Below are positions 1-5,744 of a DNA stretch of 8,941 nucleotides, piece after piece. The DNA comes from Legionella genomosp. 1 (GTDB lineage: Bacteria > Pseudomonadota > Gammaproteobacteria > Legionellales > Legionellaceae): NCBI GenBank assembly GCA_945862275.1, contig CAMAYA010000041.1:1-8941 (forward strand), in the 5' to 3' direction. A program made the position numbers and the translations under genes. Position 1 is the stretch's first letter. Every line of letters starts with the position of its first letter. The notes beneath the pieces were generated by a model that was given only the letters and a program-made list of their open reading frames with translations, made no database searches and was not told where the DNA came from.

Positions 1-1
1 C

Positions 2-1570
2 CATGTTACGCAAGCAGCTGACAAGGTTGTTTTAGATCAGTTTGATGCACTTAAAACATTAAGAGATTCGGCCGAACGTGATTTGGCATTTCTTACCACA
101 CAATCAACTGATCTTGAATGGCAAAAAATAGTTGCTAAACAGGCTGAAGCCCAGGTCAATCTGCAAGATACTAATGAATATAAAATGCTGAGACGAGAGC
201 ATGAGACCCTTAACCGTGCAGACGATGTAACCCAAATAGCACATTGGGCTACTGCCGCAAAATTAGTACGGAATGCAGCGATTTATGCAGCAGCAGCAGG
301 GAGCAGTGAAGGACAAATTCGTGATGCAATGAATCAGGAAATCAGGGTGCAGGTAGGGCTTTCTGAGCCTGATTTCAATGTGGTGGTTCAAACCGTCATG
401 AAGGTGAATCAGGTTGAGATAGGGGCTGCTAGCCTAAGCAGAGCTCCTGGTGAACGTACAGATTCACAGAAAATATCTGGTCGAGCGGCTGCTGAGCTCG
501 TCGTTTTGACTGCTAATCAAACCGTCGAAAGGGCGGGGCGCATTGCGGCCTTGAAGGCTGCAACACTGGATGCGGCGGGTGTTTTGGCTGCAGTTGTGGC
601 TGCAGGTGTTAGCGATGACCCCGCGGGCGGACGACTCGCTACACAAGTTGTTGCTGATACGCTCGACGCTCGAGTAGCCATTAGAGCAGCCATTAGAGCA
701 GATTTGCCGGATGGTCTTGGTCACGCCGCCGCCGCCGACGAAGACGCATTAGAAGCGGCCCTTTTCGGTCATTCAACAGCACGCGACAAAGCCATTCAGA
801 AGTACATTCATCTACAAGATACAGCTGCAGCTGTTTTAATACGAGCAACCGCGAAGGCCGGCTTTATTCGGGATTCAGGTGCTGAATTCAAGACCTCCAT
901 CGTCCATGGTGTGGTTGATTTGGACGCAGAAGCACAGCGAATAGTTGGTGCGATTAAAGGGCTGGGTGAGGTGAATGATATAGCCGGTGTTAATACGGGT
1001 ATAAATGTAGACGGTCTGGTGTTTGAGAGGGCGCCTTTAAAGACCGCTCTTGACTATAAGTTTACTTCCGGTCATTTGGAACGTGGAGCGCTCTGTCTGG
1101 CTGAAGATACGAATGGGACGATTCATGGTCTTTCTTATATCGAACCCCTTGCCGAGCGTACGACCGTTGAAAATAAAGAACAATATCAGCGTGATGTTGA
1201 AAAGGAAGCTTATATCCATGCCATGAAACGGTTTGAAAGTTATAAGCCTGGGGACGAAATAACCATTTTTTGTAAAGGCAGGCATGACGCGAAAGCGGCC
1301 ATGCGACTTCATGCCGCCATGTTGGTGGTCGCTGATGATTTGGGGATAAAAAATCTTAAGATTATACAGCGGGTTGGTGGTTGTTCGGGTCCTGAAAAGA
1401 CCATGTTTAGTGATGGTACGGATACATTTATCCGGACACATTTAACGGATTCCTTTGATAATGATCGAGCTACTTTTAAAGAACAAATGAAACTGTTGAA
1501 AGAGAACAACACCATCCATGCCGATGGAACAGAGGGTGATATCATCCATTTGAAGCGACCGGAACGGTAA
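2..1570 (+). CDS. Unrecognised large alanine-rich protein, C-terminal part (gene continues beyond the left edge)
   Basis: I do not recognise this protein. The frame is open from base 2 to the TAA at 1568-1570, giving 522 visible residues. A start at the TTG at 83 would be artificial, because the same frame continues 27 codons upstream to the window edge with no stop. The N-terminal two thirds (to about nt 1000) is rich in Ala, Glu, Asp and Arg, looks largely helical, and has no signal peptide or membrane segment in view. Nt 1050-1530 encode a more compact, mixed domain with alternating hydrophobic strands (GDEITIFCKGRHDA, then LKIIQRVGG) and two cysteines. The last 30 residues are charged, with several Glu and Lys. 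An in-frame tandem repeat (677-700) and a GCC run (725-736) lie in the middle. Its composition differs from the housekeeping neighbours. A secreted effector is possible in Legionellales, but nothing in the sequence proves it. Confidence 0.75.
   Translation, partial: HVTQAADKVVLDQFDALKTLRDSAERDLAFLTTQSTDLEWQKIVAKQAEAQVNLQDTNEYKMLRREHETLNRADDVTQIAHWATAAKLVRNAAIYAAAAGSSEGQIRDAMNQEIRVQVGLSEPDFNVVVQTVMKVNQVEIGAASLSRAPGERTDSQKISGRAAAELVVLTANQTVERAGRIAALKAATLDAAGVLAAVVAAGVSDDPAGGRLATQVVADTLDARVAIRAAIRADLPDGLGHAAAADEDALEAALFGHSTARDKAIQKYIHLQDTAAAVLIRATAKAGFIRDSGAEFKTSIVHGVVDLDAEAQRIVGAIKGLGEVNDIAGVNTGINVDGLVFERAPLKTALDYKFTSGHLERGALCLAEDTNGTIHGLSYIEPLAERTTVENKEQYQRDVEKEAYIHAMKRFESYKPGDEITIFCKGRHDAKAAMRLHAAMLVVADDLGIKNLKIIQRVGGCSGPEKTMFSDGTDTFIRTHLTDSFDNDRATFKEQMKLLKENNTIHADGTEGDIIHLKRPER
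677..700 (+). repeat. Perfect 12-bp tandem duplication inside the unknown left-edge gene
   Basis: The 12-mer gccattagagca occurs twice head to tail (677-688 and 689-700). It is in frame and encodes AIRA-AIRA. The length is a multiple of three, so the frame is kept. It looks like a recent slippage duplication within a helical, alanine-rich stretch. Confidence 0.85.
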
Positions 1571-1600
1571 GGTACACTCGGATAAACCAGAAGAAACCAT

Positions 1601-1619
1601 GGATTCAAAACCCGAATCC
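1601..1619 (+). promoter_or_regulatory. Small hairpin just upstream of the murI ribosome binding site
   Basis: GGATTC (1601-1606) and GAATCC (1614-1619) are perfect 6-bp inverted arms around a 7-base loop. The hairpin ends three bases before the AAGGA Shine-Dalgarno sequence (1622-1626) of murI. There is no T-run after it, so it is unlikely to be an intrinsic terminator for the upstream gene. It could influence murI translation or be chance; the 60-bp gap shows no clear promoter. Confidence 0.35.
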
Positions 1620-1630
1620 TCAAGGACGCT

Positions 1631-2440
1631 ATGAACACATCAGCACTAGCAATCGGCGTATTCGACTCTGGCATGGGGGGCTTAACGGTGCTCCGTGCCC
1701 TGCGCTCAGCCTTGCCGCAGGAGTCGTTTGTTTATTTGGGCGATACTGCGCGCTTGCCGTATGGCACGAAGAGCCCGCACACGGTTCAGCAGTATGCGAT
1801 TCAAATGGCGCGGTTGTTGGTGGATCGGCAGATTAAAGCCTTGGTGATTGCGTGCAATACGGCCACCACCGCAGCACTGCCGTGTTTGCAGGCGTTATTG
1901 CCCGATATACCCGTCTTAGGCGTGGTGTCACCAGGGGCTGCAGCGGCGGTCGCGGCCACCCGCAATCAACGCATTGCGGTGTTGGCTACGGAAACCACCA
2001 TTGCGGCGAATGCGTATCAGCAATTGATTTGTGAGCAATTGCCAGCGGTTGCTATTCATGCGCGCGCTTGCAGTGTGTTGGTGGCGTTGGCGGAAGAGGG
2101 GATGGTGGATAATGCCATGGCCCGCGAAGCGTTGCTTCATTATTTATCCGGTGTGGCGGATGAAGACACCATTCTGCTCGGTTGCACGCATTTCCCGGTG
2201 TTTAAGCCTTTATTAAAGACCTTGCTGCCGGCTGGCGTTCAAGTGGTGGATTCCGCTGATGCAACGGCTTTTGCGTTAAAAAACGTGCTCGTTCAAGCTC
2301 AGTTATTGACGCCGTCTACATCCATGGGACAGGCTCGTTATTTGGTTACCGATTCGGTGAAGCGCTTTCAGTTGGTGGGTCAAATTTTCTTGGGCGATGA
2401 ACTGGTGGTGGGAGATATTGAGTTGGTGGATATTAGGTGA
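1631..2440 (+). CDS. murI: Glutamate racemase
   Basis: Interconverts L- and D-glutamate in the cytoplasm, supplying D-Glu for the peptidoglycan stem peptide. The 269-residue protein has the usual family length. The N-terminal motif FDSGMGGLTVLR (about residues 11-22, with Asp12 and Ser13) and the LPYGTK loop (about 42-47) form the substrate pocket. The two catalytic cysteines of this cofactor-independent aspartate/glutamate racemase family are visible: Cys75 in ACNTATT and Cys185 in GCTHFP. The ATG at 1631 has AAGGA at 1622-1626, and the N-terminus fits the family. It lies 60 bp after the unknown gene on the same strand and is convergent with gpsA. All key residues are present, so it should be active. 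Confidence 0.97.
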   Translation: MNTSALAIGVFDSGMGGLTVLRALRSALPQESFVYLGDTARLPYGTKSPHTVQQYAIQMARLLVDRQIKALVIACNTATTAALPCLQALLPDIPVLGVVSPGAAAAVAATRNQRIAVLATETTIAANAYQQLICEQLPAVAIHARACSVLVALAEEGMVDNAMAREALLHYLSGVADEDTILLGCTHFPVFKPLLKTLLPAGVQVVDSADATAFALKNVLVQAQLLTPSTSMGQARYLVTDSVKRFQLVGQIFLGDELVVGDIELVDIR

Positions 2441-2446
2441 TCTTTT

Positions 2447-2506
2447 ATGCAATATTTTTTAAACCGTTATGAATTGCGAATAAAACGTGGAGATTATGAT
2501 GAATAA
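2447..2506 (+). pseudogene. Tiny frame after murI, possibly a toxin-gene remnant
   Basis: ATG at 2447 opens a 19-codon frame ending at TAA 2504-2506. It lies in the same frame as murI, immediately after the murI TGA. The peptide is short and basic (it contains NRYELRIKRGD) and I cannot assign it by itself. Its end overlaps the ATG at 2499 of the next small frame by 8 bases, the kind of overlap often seen between toxin and antitoxin genes. It may be the last codons of a deleted toxin gene, or chance. Confidence 0.22.
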
Positions 2507-2618
2507 GCCATTATCTACATATGAAAGAAAAATGCAGGATATAAAGTTCAGGGAAGCTTATGAGCAGAGTTATAAAGAACTGCTTTTTTCCGAGTTATTC
2601 ATTTCATCTGCTATGTAA
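2499..2618 (+). pseudogene. Truncated HTH-antitoxin-like gene, N-terminal stub of 39 codons
   Basis: ATG at 2499 (an alternative is the adjacent ATG at 2496) follows GGAG at 2489-2492 and runs 39 codons to TAA at 2616-2618. The peptide begins MNKPLSTYERKMQD and continues with FREAYEQSYKELLFSE. From memory this resembles the N-terminal helix of small XRE/HTH antitoxin-like proteins of roughly 90-110 residues, in which a helix-turn-helix follows this segment. Here the frame stops before any helix-turn-helix, so only the leader helix remains. It has a proper Shine-Dalgarno sequence and could still be made as a micro-protein. It sits between convergent murI and gpsA, a gap where decayed accessory genes are tolerated. 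The family assignment is moderate at best. Confidence 0.4.
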
Positions 2619-2635
2619 GCCCCGCGCGGCTCAGA

Positions 2636-3625
2636 TCATTCATCCCTAGGTGGGCGATTCATCAGATTCATCACAGCTTGACTCGCACTCATGCGGCCTT
2701 CTAGCAAGGCATTCACATTTGTGCAAATCGGCATCTCAACATCATATTGCTGGGCTATCGCACAAACTTGCGCCGCATTGTATTTGCCCTCTACCACTTG
2801 ACCGATGTGTTTTTCAGCCTCTAGGAGCTCGGCCCCACGGCCGATTTCAAGCCCAAACCGACGGTTACGTGATTGGTCATCTGTACAGGTTAATACCAAA
2901 TCGCCAACGCCTGCCAATCCCATAAATGTTTCTTGTTTTGCGCCTAAATGAAGGCCCAATCGGCTCATTTCTGCCAAACCACGCGTGATCAATGCAGCTT
3001 TTGCATTGGCCCCATATTGAAGCCCGTCACTGATGCCGCATGCAATCGCCAGCACGTTTTTTACAGCGCCACACAATTGCACGCCGATGAAATCATCCGA
3101 CAGGTATACTCGCATGTTGTCGTGGTGCAGTATTTTCTGTAAATCGAGTAGATAATCTGGGTTGTTACCGGCTAACACCAAGGCAGTCGGTAATCCTTCT
3201 GCCACTTCACGTGCAAAAGAGGGGCCAGAAATCACAGCTAGGGGAAGCGATGTCCCCCATTTTTCAGCAACCAATTGGCTCAAAAGCAAGTGGGTACTGG
3301 GATCAATGCCTTTTGTGAGCCAGGCGAGATGAGTCGGGGCTACTGGAAATTGATTTAATACACTAGAAAACGCATGGGATGGAACAGCAATGATGACATG
3401 CGTCGCTTTTTTTAAGCAATCGTTTAAATCATCAGTAGGTATCAGCGTGCTTGGAAAAGGGGTGTCCGGCAAAAATCGTTGATTGCAACGCTGTGTTTGC
3501 ATGTCCACGACATGTTGGGGGTTGTGCCCCCATAACATGACATGATTGCCGGCAGCACCTAAATGAATGGCCACGGCCGTTCCCCAGGAGCCTGCGCCCA
3601 AGAGGGCAATGGTCGTGGTTTTCAT
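2636..3625 (-). CDS. gpsA: NAD(P)-dependent glycerol-3-phosphate dehydrogenase
   Basis: Reduces dihydroxyacetone phosphate to sn-glycerol 3-phosphate, the backbone precursor of phospholipids, in the cytoplasm. The 329-residue protein is close to the E. coli length (about 339). The N-terminal Rossmann motif GAGSWGTA starts at Gly10. The TKG segment has Lys105, SGPSFA lies at 133-138, and the presumed catalytic Lys189 lies in GAVKNVLAIACG. GLAGVGDL at 236-243 and the NRRFG segment complete the family signature. The ATG is three bases after the secB stop, so translation is probably coupled to secB. Third gene of the rhodanese-secB-gpsA operon. No convincing terminator follows: the GC-rich element just after its stop (about 2618-2631) has no T-run in this direction. 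Confidence 0.97.
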   Translation of the reverse strand: MKTTTIALLGAGSWGTAVAIHLGAAGNHVMLWGHNPQHVVDMQTQRCNQRFLPDTPFPSTLIPTDDLNDCLKKATHVIIAVPSHAFSSVLNQFPVAPTHLAWLTKGIDPSTHLLLSQLVAEKWGTSLPLAVISGPSFAREVAEGLPTALVLAGNNPDYLLDLQKILHHDNMRVYLSDDFIGVQLCGAVKNVLAIACGISDGLQYGANAKAALITRGLAEMSRLGLHLGAKQETFMGLAGVGDLVLTCTDDQSRNRRFGLEIGRGAELLEAEKHIGQVVEGKYNAAQVCAIAQQYDVEMPICTNVNALLEGRMSASQAVMNLMNRPPRDE

Positions 3626-3628
3626 GGT

Positions 3629-4120
3629 TTAATGTGTCTTTTCAGCGATTGGAGCTTCAGACGCTGCGCGTTGTTTTTCTTCTTGCTGTTGTGCATAAAG
3701 CGCATCAAAATTAATGGGCGCTAACACCAATTGCGGGAAACTGCCGCGAATGACTTCACCGGTAATGGCTTCTCGTGCATAAGGGAACAGGATATTTGGA
3801 CAGAAGCTGCCTAGCAAATGATCCAATTGCTCAGGCTGTGGGCCTTGGATTGTAAAAATACCGGCTTGTTGCACTTCGACTAAGAATGCGGTGGCACCTT
3901 GGTTTTTCACAGTAGCCGTGACGGTGAGCGACACTTCGTATACGCCATCATCTAACTGGGTGTTTTGTGTGTTCAAATCCAATGACAATTCCGGTTCCCA
4001 TTTTTGTTGAAAAATGGCAGGTGTGTTGGTGGTTTCGAACGACAAATTTTTGATGTAGACGCGTTGAATCATGAATTGCGCTTCAGACGCTTGTGGTTCT
4101 TTTTGTATTGGTTTAGTCAT
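3629..4120 (-). CDS. secB: Protein-export chaperone SecB
   Basis: Homotetrameric cytoplasmic chaperone that holds preproteins unfolded and passes them to SecA for Sec-dependent export. The 163-residue protein is slightly longer than E. coli SecB (155) because of a longer N-terminal leader before the conserved core, which starts at IQRVYIKNLSFE. Other SecB hallmarks are FQQKWEPELSLDL, the EVQQAGIF strand, FCPNILFPYARE and GSFPQLVLAPINFDALY, the last forming the C-terminal helix entry. The C-terminal tail is polar and charged, without the Cys/His zinc site of SecA. AAGGA lies nine bases before the ATG (complement of 4130-4134), supporting this start rather than the internal Met17. It lies 21 bp after the rhodanese gene and 3 bp before gpsA, the order found in many gammaproteobacteria. 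Confidence 0.97.
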   Translation of the reverse strand: MTKPIQKEPQASEAQFMIQRVYIKNLSFETTNTPAIFQQKWEPELSLDLNTQNTQLDDGVYEVSLTVTATVKNQGATAFLVEVQQAGIFTIQGPQPEQLDHLLGSFCPNILFPYAREAITGEVIRGSFPQLVLAPINFDALYAQQQEEKQRAASEAPIAEKTH

Positions 4121-4141
4121 GTGATATTTTCCTTGTAAAAA

Positions 4142-4558
4142 TTACTTGGTGAGAGGAAGGCCAGCGGTTTGCCAGGCAGCTATTCCACCCGCGAGTACCA
4201 TCGGTTTCGTAAACCCTGCCGCACGTAATTTAGCGGCAAGGGCTGCTGATTGTAAACCCCGCGGGCAAACAAAAATAAGGGACTTGTTTTTGTATTTGTC
4301 CATGCGTTGTTCTGTAAACGCATCAGCTGTTGCGTTCACTGCATCAATAATGTGGCCGGCACGAAAGGCGTCTGCATCTCGCAAGTCGATGACAACCGCG
4401 TTGTCATGATTGATGCTTTGAACAGCAGCTGCAGTAGAGAGTTCTTTGGCTCGTTTTTTTTGGGTTAATAGTTCCTGAATAAAGATTGCAGCCAATAAAA
4501 TGACCAGGGCCAGCCAAAGCTGCCAATGATTTGTGATGAATTGAGCCATGTGCTCCAT
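4142..4558 (-). CDS. yibN: Membrane-anchored rhodanese-domain protein, YibN-like
   Basis: A single rhodanese domain behind one N-terminal membrane segment. Residues about 13-31 (WQLWLALVILLAAIFIQEL) form the transmembrane helix, followed by a basic KKRAK stretch that would place the domain in the cytoplasm. The domain has VIDLRDADAFRAGHI (about 56-70), the active-site loop CPRGLQS starting at Cys98, and the closing GGIAAWQTAGLPL. The usual loop is CxxGxRS; here Gln replaces the Arg, so sulfurtransferase activity is uncertain. The length (138) is close to E. coli YibN (about 143), and the position ahead of secB-gpsA supports orthology. AAGG six bases before the ATG at 4558 favours that start over the ATG three codons later. 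The physiological substrate is not known. The grxC gene found next to it in E. coli is absent. Confidence 0.85.
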   Translation of the reverse strand: MEHMAQFITNHWQLWLALVILLAAIFIQELLTQKKRAKELSTAAAVQSINHDNAVVIDLRDADAFRAGHIIDAVNATADAFTEQRMDKYKNKSLIFVCPRGLQSAALAAKLRAAGFTKPMVLAGGIAAWQTAGLPLTK

Positions 4559-4590
4559 AATAAGCCTTGTTTTGTATGGGAAATTAGCGG

Positions 4591-4618
4591 ATTATCGCAT
4601 ATTAATGAAAGAACGCAA
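4591..4618 (-). promoter_or_regulatory. Extended -10 promoter for the rhodanese-secB-gpsA operon
   Basis: On the minus strand, TTGCGT (complement of 4613-4618) is followed after 16 bases by GATAAT (complement of 4591-4596), with TG one base upstream, making a TGCGATAAT extended -10. Transcription would start near 4585, leaving a leader of about 26 bases that includes AAGG before the ATG at 4558. The -10 is strong; the -35 matches only at TTG. Confidence 0.5.
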
Positions 4619-4635
4619 GGTTCAAGAATTTTTTG

Positions 4636-4659
4636 CAATGGACCTATCGATTTCCATTG
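4636..4659. repeat. Inverted repeat in the yibN/mreB divergent intergenic region
   Basis: CAATGGA (4636-4642) and TCCATTG (4653-4659) are perfect 7-bp inverted arms with a 10-base spacer. Allowing one bulged G, TTT at 4632-4634 pairs with AAA at 4660-4662, extending the stem to 10 bp. The dyad lies 47 bp before the mreB ATG at 4707 and upstream of the divergent rhodanese promoter. It could be an operator or an mRNA hairpin in the mreB leader. No known regulator is assigned. Confidence 0.6.
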
Positions 4660-4706
4660 AAATTTACGTTAAAGTACCAAACAAAATTTATGAGGTGATG
4701 TCGCGC

Positions 4707-5744
4707 ATGTTTAGGAAACTCAGGGGGATGTTCTCCAACGATTTATCCATTGACTTAGGTACAGCCAATACGCTGATTTATGTCCGGGACAAAGGCATTG
4801 TGCTTAACGAGCCCTCTGTGGTGGCGTTGCGCAATGAGTCAGGGCAAAAACGGGTCGCTGCGGTTGGGATTGAAGCCAAACGCATGTTGGGGCGAACGCC
4901 TGGCAACATCAATGCCATTCGCCCGATGAAAGATGGCGTGATTGCTGATTTTTTCGTGACAGAAAAAATGCTGCAGCACTTTATTCATAAAGTGCATGAG
5001 AATCGCTTTTTGCGCCCTAGCCCGCGCGTGTTGGTGTGTGTGCCTTGTGGTTCTACGCAAGTGGAGCGGCGCGCTATTCGTGAGTCAGCCATGGGTGCTG
5101 GTGCGCGTGAGGTCTTCTTGATAGAAGAACCGATGGCGGCGGCGCTGGGTGCCGGCATGCCGGTTGAAGAAGCCAGTGGGTCAATGGTTGTTGACATTGG
5201 TGGAGGAACCACTGAAGTTGCGATTATTTCATTGAGCGGCATTGTGTACCATCAGTCCGTTCGAATTGGCGGTGATAAATTTGATGATGCCATTGTGTCG
5301 TATGTGCGACGCAATTACGGCACACTCATTGGTGAAACAACCGCCGAGCGCATCAAGCATGAAATTGGATCGGCATTCCCCAGCCGCGATTTATTTGAAA
5401 TTGAAGTGCGCGGTCGAAATCTTGCGGAAGGCATTCCGCGAAGCTTTACTTTGACCAGTGCTGAAATATTAGAAGCATTGCAAGAACCCTTGTCTGGTAT
5501 TGTGGGTGCTGTTCGTGCAGCCCTTGAATTGGCGCCGCCAGAATTAGCCGCAGACATTGCCGAACGTGGCATGGTGTTGACGGGCGGTGGTGCGCTGTTG
5601 AAGAATATGGATACATTGCTCATGGAAGAAACAGGCCTGCCTGTGATTGTGGCAGAAGATCCACTCACGTGTGTTGCACGGGGTGGTGGTAAGGCATTAG
5701 AAACCATGGACTTGCGTGGCGGTGATTTTCTCTCAACAGAATAA
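4707..5744 (+). CDS. mreB: Rod-shape-determining actin homologue MreB
   Basis: Cytoskeletal ATPase that forms membrane-bound filaments and directs lateral-wall synthesis with MreC, MreD, RodZ, RodA and PBP2. The frame stays open upstream to 4548, but the start is placed at the ATG at 4707. The resulting N-terminus MFRKLRGMFSNDLSIDLG matches the E. coli protein, including the amphipathic membrane-binding helix. GAGG at 4692-4695 is a usable Shine-Dalgarno sequence, and the 345 residues compare with 347 in E. coli. Actin-fold motifs: phosphate-1 DLGTANT (16-22), phosphate-2 DIGGGTTE (163-170), adenosine-binding TGGGALLKN (292-300). Cys114 (CVPCGSTQVE) replaces the valine of E. coli. First gene of mreBCD, overlapping mreC by 29 bases. 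Very strong conservation elsewhere, as expected for MreB. Confidence 0.97.
   Translation: MFRKLRGMFSNDLSIDLGTANTLIYVRDKGIVLNEPSVVALRNESGQKRVAAVGIEAKRMLGRTPGNINAIRPMKDGVIADFFVTEKMLQHFIHKVHENRFLRPSPRVLVCVPCGSTQVERRAIRESAMGAGAREVFLIEEPMAAALGAGMPVEEASGSMVVDIGGGTTEVAIISLSGIVYHQSVRIGGDKFDDAIVSYVRRNYGTLIGETTAERIKHEIGSAFPSRDLFEIEVRGRNLAEGIPRSFTLTSAEILEALQEPLSGIVGAVRAALELAPPELAADIAERGMVLTGGGALLKNMDTLLMEETGLPVIVAEDPLTCVARGGGKALETMDLRGGDFLSTE

Noticed and set aside
1037..1441. Minus-strand frame of 134 codons inside the unknown gene
   Set aside because: It lies wholly opposite a long coding frame and shows no recognisable motif; a shadow frame.
83..1570. TTG at 83 as the start of the left-edge gene
   Set aside because: The frame is open back to base 2 with no stop, there is no clear Shine-Dalgarno sequence, and the upstream codons look coding. 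The gene is cut by the window edge.
2618..2631. GC-rich hairpin as a bidirectional terminator for murI and gpsA
   Set aside because: The stem is only 4 bp (AGCC/GGCT) and neither strand shows a T-run after it.
4567..4595. TTGTTT/GATTAT (17-base spacer) as the mreB promoter
   Set aside because: Only three and four of six positions match consensus. It overlaps the much better minus-strand promoter, so it is not called.
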